A stretch of DNA of 64,000 nt, from assembly GCF_004791585.1 (NCBI RefSeq), contig NZ_SRUU01000012.1:124001-188000 (forward strand). Reading direction: 5' to 3'. The notes beneath the pieces are model-generated. The model was given only the letters and a program-made list of their open reading frames with translations. It had not been told where the DNA came from and did no database searches. This document shows positions 15,149 to 23,798 of this stretch, one piece after another (the first letter of the stretch is position 1; every line of letters starts with the position of its first letter). This DNA is from Mesorhizobium sp. M1C.F.Ca.ET.210.01.1.1 (lineage in GTDB: Bacteria; Pseudomonadota; Alphaproteobacteria; Rhizobiales; Rhizobiaceae). The position numbers were made by a program, and so were the translations under genes.

Positions 15149-16336
15149 CTACAGTTTCGTCCACGCCCCGTTCTTCTTCGACGACTTCACGCAGGCCTCG
15201 ATGAAGGCCATGCCCTCGACGCCGTCCGCGATGGTCGGGAAGACGACATCCTTGGCCAGCTTGCCGCCTTTCTTCCGCGCCGCGCGGATGGCGCGGGCGG
15301 CCTCCTGGTAGATGTTGGCGAAGCCTTCGAGATAGCCTTCCGGATGACCGGACGGCACGCGCGTCACGCGCGCAGCCGCAGGCATCGCGCCCGCGCCGGC
15401 GCGCGTGAGCAACTGCTTCGGCTGGCCGAACGGCGTGTACCAGAGATAGTTCGGGTCGGCCTGCACCCATTCGAGCCCGCCCTTCGAGCCGTAGATGCGC
15501 AGCTTCAACCCGTTCTCGTGGCCGGGCGCCACCTGGCTGGCCCAGATCATGCCCTTGGCAGGATGCGCCTTGCCGACAGGCTTGAAGCGCAGCATGACGT
15601 TGACGTTGTCGTCGAGCTGTCGGCCCGGCACGAAGGCGTCGAGATCGGCCGACAATGAATCGAGCTCGAGCCCCGAGACGAAGCGGGCGAGGTTGTAGGC
15701 ATGCGTGCCGATGTCGCCGAGCGCGCCGCCGGCGCCGGCCTGCTTCGGATCCGAGCGCCATGATGCCTGCTTCTGGCCGGTGGCCGCGAGGTCCTCGGTC
15801 AGCCAGTCCTGCGGATATTCCGACTGCACGATGCGGATATCGCCGAGCATGCCTTTGGCCACCATCTCGCGCGCCTGGCGGATCATCGGATAGGCGGTGT
15901 AGTTGTGGGTGAGCACGAACACCTTGCCGGCCTTCTCGACCAGGGCCGCAAGCTTCTTCGCCTCGGCGAGCGAGGTCGCCAGCGGCTTGTCGCAGATGAC
16001 GTGGATGCCGGCCTCGAGGAAGGCCTTGGCCGCCGGCACATGCACGTTGTTGGGTGTGACGATCGCCACCGCCTCGATGCCGTCCGGGCGCTTGGCTTCC
16101 GCTTTCGCCATCTCCGCATAGGAGCCGTAGCTGCGCGACGGATCGAGCCCGAGCTCGGCGGCCGAGGCCTTGGCGCGCTCGGGATTCGCCGACAGCGCAC
16201 CCGCGACCAGCACGAAATCATTGTCCATACGCGCCGCGATCCGGTGCACCGCGCCGATGAAGGCGCCCTGCCCGCCGCCGACCATGCCATAGCGGATCGG
16301 GCCGCCTCCCGTTTCCGACTTCGATGCGCCGACCAT
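15149..16336 (-). CDS. Gfo/Idh/MocA-family NAD(P)-dependent oxidoreductase
   Basis: A 395-residue sugar dehydrogenase-like protein. The N-terminal Rossmann fold reads YGMVGGGQGAFIGAVHR, and the EKP-type catalytic lysine motif appears as HVICDKPLA near residue 120. The C-terminal domain has GGALGDIGTHAYNLARF, with the conserved Gly-Asp-x-x-x-His of inositol and glucose dehydrogenases. I chose the ATG at 16336 with GAGGGAG upstream; the frame stays open further upstream only through a GC-rich repeat. Next to sugar isomerases it probably oxidises or epimerises a carbohydrate ring. Confidence 0.88.
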   Translation of the reverse strand: MVGASKSETGGGPIRYGMVGGGQGAFIGAVHRIAARMDNDFVLVAGALSANPERAKASAAELGLDPSRSYGSYAEMAKAEAKRPDGIEAVAIVTPNNVHVPAAKAFLEAGIHVICDKPLATSLAEAKKLAALVEKAGKVFVLTHNYTAYPMIRQAREMVAKGMLGDIRIVQSEYPQDWLTEDLAATGQKQASWRSDPKQAGAGGALGDIGTHAYNLARFVSGLELDSLSADLDAFVPGRQLDDNVNVMLRFKPVGKAHPAKGMIWASQVAPGHENGLKLRIYGSKGGLEWVQADPNYLWYTPFGQPKQLLTRAGAGAMPAAARVTRVPSGHPEGYLEGFANIYQEAARAIRAARKKGGKLAKDVVFPTIADGVEGMAFIEACVKSSKKNGAWTKL

Positions 16337-16380
16337 TTTTTGTACTCCCTCGTTGTTGCTTGCCTCTCTCTTAGGAGAGG

Positions 16381-16481
16381 AGGTCAATCCACGTAGCGGA
16401 TCGTGTGGGTCGCCGGGCGTGGAGCTCGGCATGAACCGACCCCGCCCGGCGCTTCGGGCCACCCCCTCAAGGGGAGAGGAA
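16381..16481. repeat. GC-rich repeat fragment
   Basis: The gap between two reversed genes contains CCGCCCGGCGCTTCGGGC and CCCCCTCAAGGGG hairpin blocks. They look like pieces of the element families seen at 6331-6449 and 13892-14089. A short CTCTC-TTAG-GAGAG hairpin lies just before it. No gene is seen. Confidence 0.4.
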
Positions 16482-16488
16482 ACGGGTG

Positions 16489-17544
16489 CTAGATTCCCAT
16501 CATCGCGCGCAAGAGCTTCTTGTCGCTGGTGCCGCCGGCGAAATCGTCGAAGGCCCTCTCCGTCACCCGGATAATGTGGTGCTGGATGAAGGGCGCGCCT
16601 TCTGCAGCGCCGTCCTCGGGATGTTTCAGGCAGCATTCCCACTCCAGCACCGCCCAGGAATCGTAGTCGTACTGGGTAAGCTTGGAGAAGATGCCGCTGA
16701 AATCCACCTGGCCGTCGCCGAGCGAGCGGAAGCGTCCCGCCCGGTTCACCCAGCCCTGGTAACCGGAATAGACGCCCTGACGTCCCGTCGGGTTGAACTC
16801 GGCATCCTTGACGTGGAAGGCCTTGATCCGCTCGTGGTAGATGTCGATGAACTCGAGATAGTCGAGCTGCTGCAACAGGAAATGCGATGGGTCGTAGTTG
16901 ATGTTGCAGCGCTTGTGGCCGCCGACCGCGTCGAGGAACATCTCGAAGGTCGCGCCGTCGAACACGTCCTCGCCCGGATGGATCTCGTAGCCGACATCGA
17001 CGCCGTTCTCGTCATAGACGTCGAGGATCGGCTTCCAGCGCTTGCCGAGCTCGGCGAAAGCCTCCTCGATCAGCCCCGGCGGCCGCTGCGGCCAGGGATA
17101 GAGGTAAGGAAAGGCGAGCGCGCCGCTGAAGGATACCGAAGCCTTGAGGCCGAGATTCTTCGACGCCTTGGCGCCGAACTCCATCTGCTCGACCGCCCAT
17201 TTCTGCCGGGCTTTCGGGTTGTTGTGCACCTCGGCCGGCGCGAAGCCGTCGAATTGCGCGTCATAGGCCGGATGCACCGCAACGAGCTGGCCCTGCAGAT
17301 GCGTCGACAACTCGGTGATCTCGACGCCTGCATCGGCGCAGATGCCCCTCACCTCGTCGCAATAGGCTTTCGACGATGCCGCCTTCTTGAGGTCGAACAG
17401 GCGTCCGTCCCAGGTTGGGATCTGCACGCCCTTGTAGCCGAGCCCGGCCGCCCATTTTGTGATCGAGGCCAGCGAATTGAATGGCGCGGCGTCGCCCGCG
17501 AACTGCGCCAGAAACAGGCCGGGACCCTTCATCGTCGTCGGCAT
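16489..17544 (-). CDS. TIM-barrel sugar phosphate isomerase/epimerase
   Basis: A 351-residue AP-endonuclease-2-type TIM barrel. Motifs around the putative metal site are VGYEIHPGEDVFDG (Glu/His), CNINYDPSHFLLQQ (Asp/His), IKAFHVKDAEFNP (His/Asp) and AVLEWECC (Glu). I chose the ATG at 17544 (MPTTMKGPG), with GGGAGG six bases upstream; an ATG two codons earlier abuts that site. It is the first gene of the reversed group 14140-17544. Directly upstream is an intergenic region carrying GntR-type operators. The sugar acted on is not known. Confidence 0.82.
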   Translation of the reverse strand: MPTTMKGPGLFLAQFAGDAAPFNSLASITKWAAGLGYKGVQIPTWDGRLFDLKKAASSKAYCDEVRGICADAGVEITELSTHLQGQLVAVHPAYDAQFDGFAPAEVHNNPKARQKWAVEQMEFGAKASKNLGLKASVSFSGALAFPYLYPWPQRPPGLIEEAFAELGKRWKPILDVYDENGVDVGYEIHPGEDVFDGATFEMFLDAVGGHKRCNINYDPSHFLLQQLDYLEFIDIYHERIKAFHVKDAEFNPTGRQGVYSGYQGWVNRAGRFRSLGDGQVDFSGIFSKLTQYDYDSWAVLEWECCLKHPEDGAAEGAPFIQHHIIRVTERAFDDFAGGTSDKKLLRAMMGI

Positions 17545-17648
17545 CGGCATCCTCCCTCTCTCGTTTTTCGTAACCAAGCATAGCGCCGATTGGAGTGAGG
17601 GCCAGCCTGTTCGATCATTTGCTATGGCGCCAGAGCACGGCGCCATTC

Positions 17649-17675
17649 TGGTATTACCAAATCCGGCTATTTGGT
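17649..17675. promoter_or_regulatory. GntR/FadR-type operator pair (TGGTATTACCA)
   Basis: TGGTATTACCA at 17649-17659 is palindromic. Its right half continues into a second inverted repeat, ACCAAAT-(6)-ATTTGGT, ending at 17675. The 13-base word CTGGTATTACCAA recurs exactly before the sugar ABC operon at 34286-34298. The site is about 105-130 nt upstream of the reversed gene starting at 17544. The rest of the 400-nt gap 17545-17945 holds a second operator (17829) and no gene. Confidence 0.6.
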
Positions 17676-17828
17676 CAAGCGGAAGGAAATGGCCGAAAAG
17701 CAGCGGACATGATCACACAGGAAAGGTTTAGTACATTGAAATCAATAAATTACCTTACAGGCAAAGGCTCATGGACGGTCTCCTTGCCGTTCATGAGAAT
17801 TTGCTGTAGAGGTCTTGTCAGACCCAAT

Positions 17829-17839
17829 TGGTCGAACCA
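17829..17839. promoter_or_regulatory. GntR/FadR-type operator TGGTCGAACCA
   Basis: This TGGTnnnACCA palindrome lies about 107 nt before the forward operon starting at 17946. The same 11 bases occur at 34463-34473. The FadR-type regulator at 20021-20737, in that operon, is the natural candidate ligand sensor; this is inferred. Confidence 0.55.
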
Positions 17840-17945
17840 GTTTCGATAAAAACCGCTGGAACGCCGTGGGGAGGAGATCATGCGGCGGGCTCATCGGAGG
17901 ACGCCGCCCAAAAACGTGACAGGCGAATTCTGGGAAGGATAGACC

Positions 17946-18833
17946 ATGCATCTTTCGACGCACAACTGGATGCGGGCGGAACCGCTGGAGGTGACGCTCA
18001 AGCGCATCAAGAAGTTCGGCTATGAATCGATCGAGATTTCCGGGGAACCCGCTCAATACAAGATAAAGGAGACGCGCGCGCTCCTGAAGGAGCACGGTAT
18101 TCGTTGCTGGGGCGCGGTGACGCTGATGCTGGGCGAACGCAACCTCGCCGCCAAGAACCAGGGTCAGCGCGAGCGCTCGGTGCAATACGTCAAGGACGTG
18201 CTGACCATGGTGAGCGAGCTCGACGGCGAGATCATCACGCTGGTCCCCGCGACCGTCGGCAAGGTGGTGCCGGACGGCACCGAAGCGGAAGAATGGGGCT
18301 GGGTGGTAGACGCCACGCGCGAATGCTTCGCGCACGCCAAGAAGGTCGGCGTCAAGATCGCCGTCGAGCCGCTCAACCGCTTCGAGACCTACCTCTTCAA
18401 CCGCGGCGCCCAGGCGCTCGCCCTTGCCGACGCGGTGAGCCCGGAATGCGGCGTCTGCCTCGACGCCTACCACATCCACATGGAGGAATTTAACGTCTAC
18501 GACGCCATCCGTCAGGTCGGAAAACGCCTCTTCGACTTCCATGTCGCCGACAACAACCGCTTCGCCGCCGGCCTCGGGCAGATCGACTGGCCGAAGATCG
18601 TCGGCACGCTGAAGGAGATCGGCTATGACGGCGCGCTGACCAACGAGTTCGTCGCGCCCGTCGATCGCACGCCCGCCGCGCCCTACCCGGAGATGGTGGA
18701 GCGCAACCCCGTCGACATCTCGCCCGAGCAGCTCAAATTCATCCAGGATCACGGCTCCAGCGTGCTGACGGAGAAATTCTACACCGACCAGATGCGCATC
18801 ACCGCCGAAACGCTGCTGCCGCTGATCAAGTAG
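17946..18833 (+). CDS. TIM-barrel sugar isomerase/epimerase (third)
   Basis: A 295-residue xylose-isomerase-like barrel beginning MHLSTHNWMRAEPLE. Metal-site candidates are IAVEPLNRFETYLFN (Glu), VCLDAYHIHMEE (Asp/His), FDFHVADNNRFAAG (His) and ALTNEFVAP (Glu). This pattern is shared with tagatose/psicose epimerases. GGGAAGG precedes the ATG. It opens a forward operon with an enolase-superfamily dehydratase and a GntR regulator, suggesting a route for a sugar acid. It is related to, but clearly different from, the two reversed barrels nearby. Confidence 0.82.
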   Translation: MHLSTHNWMRAEPLEVTLKRIKKFGYESIEISGEPAQYKIKETRALLKEHGIRCWGAVTLMLGERNLAAKNQGQRERSVQYVKDVLTMVSELDGEIITLVPATVGKVVPDGTEAEEWGWVVDATRECFAHAKKVGVKIAVEPLNRFETYLFNRGAQALALADAVSPECGVCLDAYHIHMEEFNVYDAIRQVGKRLFDFHVADNNRFAAGLGQIDWPKIVGTLKEIGYDGALTNEFVAPVDRTPAAPYPEMVERNPVDISPEQLKFIQDHGSSVLTEKFYTDQMRITAETLLPLIK

Positions 18834-18848
18834 CCGATCGAAACTTAG

Positions 18849-20018
18849 ATGCGTATCAAAAGCGTCCAGGCCTGGTGGGTTCGCATACCGATCGAAGTCG
18901 CGAAGCAGCATCGCAGCGACTTCGGTCAGGTGACGACGTTCGACGCCGCGATTCTGCGCATCGAGACCGATGACGGCCTGGTCGGTTGGGGCGAGGGCAA
19001 GAACGCCGCCGGCAGCGCCGGCAGCTATGGCGCGCTGGTCCACATGCTGAACCACGAGATTGCGCCGCAGCTCATCGGCCTCGACCCGGCCGATATCGGC
19101 ATCATCTGGGAGATGCTCTACAACGGCGTGCGCTATCAAACGGCCGCCCATGCCGGCCATGCCATGCCGCAGCTGGCGAGCCGCGGCATGAGCGTGGCGG
19201 CGATCAGCGCCGTCGACATCGCGCTCTGGGACATCCTCGGCAAGTCGCTCGGGCAGCCGGTGTGGCGGCTGCTCGGCGGCCGTAAGGTCGAGCGCATGCA
19301 GGCCTATGCCTCGGGCGGTTGGGCCGCGGCCGACGCAATCGGCGAGCAGCTCAAGTCCTACATCGCCAGGGGCGGCTTCAAGGCACTGAAGATGCGTGTC
19401 GGCGCCATGGACGGCGCACCGCATATCTCGGCAGCCCGCGTCCGCGCCGCCAGGCAAGCGATCGGTCCCGGCGTCGAGCTGATGGTCGACGCGCATGGCA
19501 CCTACACCGTCGCCGAGGCGAAGCGCTTCATCAGCCTGACCGCCGATCTCGACCTCGCCTGGTTCGAGGAGCCGGTGATCGCCGACGACAAGCCGGGCAT
19601 GGCCGAGGTGCGTGCCTCGGGCTCGACGCCGATCGCCACCGGCGAGAGCGAGGCGACGCGCTATGCGTTTCGCGATCTCGCGGTGCTGAAATCAGCCGAC
19701 ATCTTCCAGCCTGATCCCGCCTTCTGCGGTGGCATCAGCGAGGCGATGAAGATCGGCACCATCGCCAGTGCCTTCAACCTGCGCTTCGCGCCGCATCTGT
19801 GGGCCGGCGCGCCCTGTTTCTTCGCCGGCTTGCATGTCTGCGCGGCTTCGCCCGCGAGCTTCACGGTCGAATATTCGCTCGGCGCCAATCCGATGATCCA
19901 CGATCTCGTCGAAGAGACTGTCGAAGCAAAGGACGGTATGATAGCGATCCCTGAAAAGCCTGGATTGGGGTTCACCGTTTCGGAGCCATTCCTGGAGGCG
20001 CACGCGCAACGCATTTGA
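18849..20018 (+). CDS. Mandelate racemase/muconate lactonising-type sugar acid dehydratase
   Basis: A 389-residue enolase-superfamily member. The N-terminal capping domain includes DGLVGWGEGKNAAGS. In the barrel, KALKMRVG near residue 180 supplies the K-x-R base motif. Metal ligands are Asp in LMVDAHGTY, Glu in AWFEEPV and Glu in ATGESEATR. FAPHLWAG supplies a histidine on the opposite face. The group mostly comprises sugar acid dehydratases, which fits the sugar setting; racemase activity cannot be excluded. It starts 15 nt after the epimerase gene and its stop falls just before the regulator. Confidence 0.85.
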   Translation: MRIKSVQAWWVRIPIEVAKQHRSDFGQVTTFDAAILRIETDDGLVGWGEGKNAAGSAGSYGALVHMLNHEIAPQLIGLDPADIGIIWEMLYNGVRYQTAAHAGHAMPQLASRGMSVAAISAVDIALWDILGKSLGQPVWRLLGGRKVERMQAYASGGWAAADAIGEQLKSYIARGGFKALKMRVGAMDGAPHISAARVRAARQAIGPGVELMVDAHGTYTVAEAKRFISLTADLDLAWFEEPVIADDKPGMAEVRASGSTPIATGESEATRYAFRDLAVLKSADIFQPDPAFCGGISEAMKIGTIASAFNLRFAPHLWAGAPCFFAGLHVCAASPASFTVEYSLGANPMIHDLVEETVEAKDGMIAIPEKPGLGFTVSEPFLEAHAQRI

Positions 20019-20020
20019 CG

Positions 20021-20737
20021 ATGAAAGAAAAGAACCTTCTCGCGGAACTCGCCGCCTATCTGTTCTCCAACTCGGACAAGGAGTCGGGCCGCACGCCGTC
20101 GGAGCGCGAGCTGGCGGAACATTTCGGCGTCAGCCGCGGGCAGATCCGCGAGGCGCTGGCGATACTCGAGGCCATGCGCATCGTCGAGCGCCGCGCCAAA
20201 TCCGGCATCTATATCGACACCAAGCAGGCCAGCGTGGAAGCGTTGGCGCTTTTCGCCCGCGCGGGCCTGCCGCTCGACCCGGTGCAGATCTACGAGACCG
20301 TCGAGCTACGCAAGATCCACGAGATCAAGGCGGCCGAGCTTGCTTGCTCGCGCGCCACAGAAGAGAATTTCGAACGGCTGCGCGAGATCCTGAAGGCGTC
20401 GGAAGAGCGCATCGCCGCCGGCGAAGGCCTCGCCAAGGAAGACCGCGAGTTCCACCTCGAGATCGTGCGGGCGACCAAGAACGGTGTCTTCCACAACATC
20501 TGCAGTGTCTACTACCTGATGGGCGAGCAGCGCCTGCCGATCTATTTCAACGATCCCGAGCGCAGCGTGCGCTCGCATGCCGAGCACATCCAGATCTACG
20601 AGGCGCTGCTGCGTCGCGACGGCAATCTGGCCCAGGCGCTGATGAGCGCCCATCTGCAGGGCGCCGAGAGCTACTGGAAGGGGATCATCGAAGGTCGCTG
20701 GGTGGAACCGAAGAGCGCGACGCTCGAAAAGGCCTAG
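20021..20737 (+). CDS. FadR-type GntR transcriptional regulator
   Basis: A 238-residue regulator. The N-terminal winged helix has ELAEHFGVSRGQIREALAIL near residue 30. An all-helical FCD domain follows, with metal or ligand residues in the EDREFHLEIVRATKNG segment. The ATG at 20021 follows the dehydratase stop; a TTG six bases upstream overlaps that stop. FadR-type proteins bind TGGTnnnACCA-like operators. Such sites occur before this operon, before the reversed catabolic genes and before the ABC operon at 34 kb, so it may control all three. Confidence 0.87.
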   Translation: MKEKNLLAELAAYLFSNSDKESGRTPSERELAEHFGVSRGQIREALAILEAMRIVERRAKSGIYIDTKQASVEALALFARAGLPLDPVQIYETVELRKIHEIKAAELACSRATEENFERLREILKASEERIAAGEGLAKEDREFHLEIVRATKNGVFHNICSVYYLMGEQRLPIYFNDPERSVRSHAEHIQIYEALLRRDGNLAQALMSAHLQGAESYWKGIIEGRWVEPKSATLEKA

Positions 20738-20790
20738 CGCATGTTGCCCAAAAGCGCGCAGCGGTCTTGGGAAACCTACATGCACAAAAA
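20738..20790. repeat. Short dispersed rhizobial palindrome, family B copy 2
   Basis: It begins CGCATGTTGCCCAAAAGCGC, continues GCAGCGGTCTTGGGAAACC and ends TACATGCACAAAAAAG. The CCCAAAA/TCTTGGG and GCATGT/ACATGC pairs form a hairpin. It is related to 9386-9441. It fills much of the 162-nt gap before the next gene. Confidence 0.6.
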
Positions 20791-20899
20791 AGAACCAAAG
20801 CCGGCCGCCTGAGCCCTTTTCAGCGCGACCCGCTTTGGAGCATTTTGCAGCGTTATCGCTTGGCTTCGCAGAAACGCGGCTGAAACAACCAGGACCCCG

Positions 20900-21877
20900 A
20901 TGCGTAAGATCCTGTCGACGCACCCGCTGCACCCACGCGCCACGGCCATGCTGGCCGGGGCTGGCCGGTTGGCAATCGCTTCCGCGCTCGATGCCAAGAC
21001 GCTAGCGGCCGAAGCCAGGGATGCCGACATCGTCATCGTGCGCGCGCCGCTACCGCCGGAGCTCTTTCCCGGCGCCAAGAGCCTGCGTGCCGCGATCCGC
21101 CACGGCGCGGGGCTGGACATGATCCCGCTAGAAGCGGCCACCGCCGCCGGCGTGCTGGTGGCGAATGTGCCGGCGGTCAACGCCCGCTCGGTCGCCGAGC
21201 ATGTGATGTTCGTGACGCTCGCCCTGCTTCGGCGTTTTCGCGTGGTCGACCGAGATCTGCGGGCCAAGGGCTGGCTCGCCGGGCGCGAACACGCCAATTC
21301 CAGCAGCGAGCTTGCCGGCAAGACCATCGGCATCGTCGGCCTCGGCGCGGTCGGCCAGGCCGTCGGCCATATCGCCGCGCATGGTTTCGACCTCAACGTC
21401 GTTGCGACCACACGCAGCCTGCGCCCGGCGCCCGAGCGCGTCGGCTTCCTGTCGATCGACGCGCTGGTCGAGCAGAGCGACATCATCGTTCTGTGTTGCC
21501 CGCTGACCGAGGAGACGCGCGGCCTGATCAGCCGCGAGCGCATCGCCCGCATGAAGCCCGATGCGCTTTTGATCAACGTCTCGCGTGGGCCTGTGGTGGA
21601 CGACGAGGCGCTGATCGAAGCCCTGCGAAAGGGCCGCATCGGCGGGGCCGCACTCGATGTCTTCGCAACCCAGCCGCTGCCGCCGAACCATCCCTATTTC
21701 GGCTTCGACAACGTCATCGTCACCCCGCATATGGCCGGCATCACCGAGGAATCGATGATGCGCATGGGCGTCGGCGCTGCAGGCGAGGCGTTGCTGGTGC
21801 TCGCCAACAAATTGCCGGTCAACCTGCGAAATCCGGACGTGATCGACCACTATCGCCGGCGCTTCCCGGCCGACTGA
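20900..21877 (+). CDS. D-isomer-specific 2-hydroxyacid dehydrogenase
   Basis: A 325-residue NAD(P)-dependent dehydrogenase. The nucleotide site is GIVGLGAVGQAVG near residue 144. The catalytic set is Arg in INVSRGPVVDD, Glu in the GLISRERIARMKPDA-DDEAL region and His in VTPHMAGIT near residue 277. AEHVMFVTLALLRRF is the usual helix. It would reduce a 2-keto acid or oxidise a D-2-hydroxy acid. As neighbour of a sugar acid dehydratase, it may process the 2-keto product. A repeat separates it from the regulator, so co-transcription is not certain. Confidence 0.88.
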   Translation: MRKILSTHPLHPRATAMLAGAGRLAIASALDAKTLAAEARDADIVIVRAPLPPELFPGAKSLRAAIRHGAGLDMIPLEAATAAGVLVANVPAVNARSVAEHVMFVTLALLRRFRVVDRDLRAKGWLAGREHANSSSELAGKTIGIVGLGAVGQAVGHIAAHGFDLNVVATTRSLRPAPERVGFLSIDALVEQSDIIVLCCPLTEETRGLISRERIARMKPDALLINVSRGPVVDDEALIEALRKGRIGGAALDVFATQPLPPNHPYFGFDNVIVTPHMAGITEESMMRMGVGAAGEALLVLANKLPVNLRNPDVIDHYRRRFPAD

Positions 21878-21927
21878 CGCTCGTCGCCTGCCTCAATTTT
21901 CCCGGATTTGACGAAGACCTTCCCGCC

Positions 21928-22314
21928 ATGACCAAAAATGTCGCGCGAGCCCTTCTGATCGCTGGCTTCTGCCTGTCGGCGGCCGAGGCTCGTACTGCCG
22001 GGCAAGGCAGCTACGTGCCCTGCGACAACGGCCTGCGCTGCGTGATGGCGCCCTGCCCGTCCAACAGCGCGCTCGACCTCGCCTCCGGCACGATCATCAA
22101 GGGCGTCTCGATCGACATCGACGGCCTGCCGCAGCAGGACAAGGCGCTCGACCTCGCCGAGAAGCTCTATGCCGGCAAGGTCGTCGTTGCCGGCACGATC
22201 GAGAACCGGCCACATATTTTCAACGGCAAGCGGTACAGCCTGCCGACGCTGGTCGCGACCGGAATCGAGCGCGCCGCGAAGGACACCGAACGCGGCCATT
22301 GCTCATCCCGCTGA
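21928..22314 (+). CDS. Small secreted cysteine-containing protein of unknown function
   Basis: A 128-residue protein. MTKNVARALLIAGFCLSAAEA looks like a signal peptide (or lipoprotein-like leader with a Cys at 15). The mature region has clustered cysteines (VPCDNGLRCVMAPCP) and a final cysteine near the C-terminus. A repeated beta-like pattern (GVSIDIDGLP, KVVVAGTIENRP) follows. I do not firmly recognise the family; it recalls small periplasmic DUF6748-like proteins. It starts 50 nt after the dehydrogenase, in the same direction. Confidence 0.65.
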   Translation: MTKNVARALLIAGFCLSAAEARTAGQGSYVPCDNGLRCVMAPCPSNSALDLASGTIIKGVSIDIDGLPQQDKALDLAEKLYAGKVVVAGTIENRPHIFNGKRYSLPTLVATGIERAAKDTERGHCSSR

Positions 22315-22334
22315 GCCGCAACCAGGTCCGGCCT

Positions 22335-23630
22335 TCAATCCTTCAGCAAAACCTCCATCGCCGCCGCAACGGCCAACAGATGCCGGTCATGGCCGTGCCT
22401 CGCCACCAGCATCAACCCGGCCGGCAGCGCCAAGCCCGGCATCGGTAGCGAGATCGCGCAGAGGTCGAACTGGTTTGCGACCTGCGTGTTGCGCAGCAAC
22501 AGGCCTTCCGTCGTGTCGCGAAGCTCTTCGTCGCCGGCCATGGCGGCGATCGACGGCGCGACCATCGGCACGGTCGGCAGCACAAGCACATCGACCGCTG
22601 CCAGCCGCTCGTCCATGGCGGCGACCAGCGCCGTGCGGTGGCGGATCGTCCGAATGTAGACGGAAGCGGGAATCGTCAGCGCACGCGACATCGGGCCCGT
22701 GACATGCGGATCGACCGGCACCGGCGCGCCGGTGGTCAGCCAGTCGGCATGCACCTCCGCGCCTTCGATTGCCGCGATCGTGGCGCGCTTGGTCGCCGCG
22801 CGCATCCCGGCGATGAGATCGTCGATCGGCAAGTCGGCGACGCGCGCACCAGCACGTTCCATGCTGCGGACACTTCGGTCGAAGGCCTCGGCAACCTCGG
22901 CTTGCGTCTCGCCGAAGAGCACGCCGCGCGGAATGCCGACGCGCAGGCCGGCAAGCGAGGTCGGCTCAAAAACCGCCGGCTCCTCTCCCGCCATGATGGC
23001 GTCGGCAATCGCGCAATCGGCAACGCTGCGGGCGAGCGGGCCGATCGAATCCAGCGTCGCCGACAAGGGAAATGCGCCTGCCAAAGGCACTCGGCTCGCC
23101 GTCGGCTTGAAGCCGACGACGCCGTTGAGCGAGGCCGGGATGCGCACCGAGCCGCCGGTGTCCGAGCCGATCGAGATCTCGCTCGTGCCCTCGCCCACCA
23201 CGACGCCCGCGCCGGACGACGAGCCGCCCGGGATCAGACTGGCATCGCGGGCATTGCCCGGCGTACCGTAGTGAAGATTGTCGCCGATGGCGGTGAAGGC
23301 GAATTCGGTCATATTGGTCTTGCCGAGGATCACCGCACCCGCCCGGCGCAGCCGGCGCACGATTGCCGCGTCCTCCGGGGCAGGCTGCGCACTGGCGCGC
23401 ATCAGCGAGCCCGCCCTGGTCGGCTCGCCGGCGACGTCGAACAGATCCTTGATCGAGATGATGACGCCATCGAGCGGCCCGAGGTTGACGCCGGCTTTGC
23501 GGCGGGCGTCGGCCGCATCGGCTGCCGCGCGTGCCGCCTCGGCATAGAGCTTGGTGTAGACCTTCTCGCCGCCGGCGCGATTGGCAAGACGTGACAGGAT
23601 GATTTCGAGGCGGTCGCGGACGGATTGCAT
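22335..23630 (-). CDS. Amidase signature family hydrolase
   Basis: A 431-residue amidase. The Ser-cisSer-Lys triad is visible: Lys61 in IISIKDLFD, the serine run in PGGSSSGAG (137-139) and nucleophile Ser161 in GSDTGGSVRIPAS. The C-terminal part is typical (FDLCAISLPM, GLALPAGLMLV). It hydrolyses an amide in the cytoplasm; it lacks the companion genes of GatCAB, so it is a stand-alone catabolic amidase. It faces the small secreted protein tail to tail, with only about 20 nt between stops. Confidence 0.88.
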   Translation of the reverse strand: MQSVRDRLEIILSRLANRAGGEKVYTKLYAEAARAAADAADARRKAGVNLGPLDGVIISIKDLFDVAGEPTRAGSLMRASAQPAPEDAAIVRRLRRAGAVILGKTNMTEFAFTAIGDNLHYGTPGNARDASLIPGGSSSGAGVVVGEGTSEISIGSDTGGSVRIPASLNGVVGFKPTASRVPLAGAFPLSATLDSIGPLARSVADCAIADAIMAGEEPAVFEPTSLAGLRVGIPRGVLFGETQAEVAEAFDRSVRSMERAGARVADLPIDDLIAGMRAATKRATIAAIEGAEVHADWLTTGAPVPVDPHVTGPMSRALTIPASVYIRTIRHRTALVAAMDERLAAVDVLVLPTVPMVAPSIAAMAGDEELRDTTEGLLLRNTQVANQFDLCAISLPMPGLALPAGLMLVARHGHDRHLLAVAAAMEVLLKD

Positions 23631-23668
23631 GTCGATGTCGGACTCCGCAAGGATGCAACGTCTTTAAG

Positions 23669-23727
23669 GCAATTCCAGCAGGAGTGTGTAGCGGTTTTCC
23701 CGCCCGGAATTGCGTTGGAACAACCAC
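23669..23727. repeat. Short dispersed rhizobial palindrome, family A copy 1
   Basis: GGCAATTCCAGCAGGAGTGT is followed by AGCGGTTTTCCCGCC and CGGAATTGCGT. The ends GCAATTCC and GGAATTGC are exactly complementary. A diverged copy lies at 45138-45200. It is in the gap between divergent genes and has no coding content. Confidence 0.65.
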
Positions 23728-23798
23728 TTAACGCGGCCGCCGGCCGGCGCAAGGGATAACCCGGCAAGCGTGCCTCTGCACCTGCCAGCGAGAGGAAG

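Noticed and set aside
17769-19496. A 575-codon reverse frame over the epimerase and dehydratase genes
   Set aside because: Both forward genes have complete motifs; the reverse frame has none.
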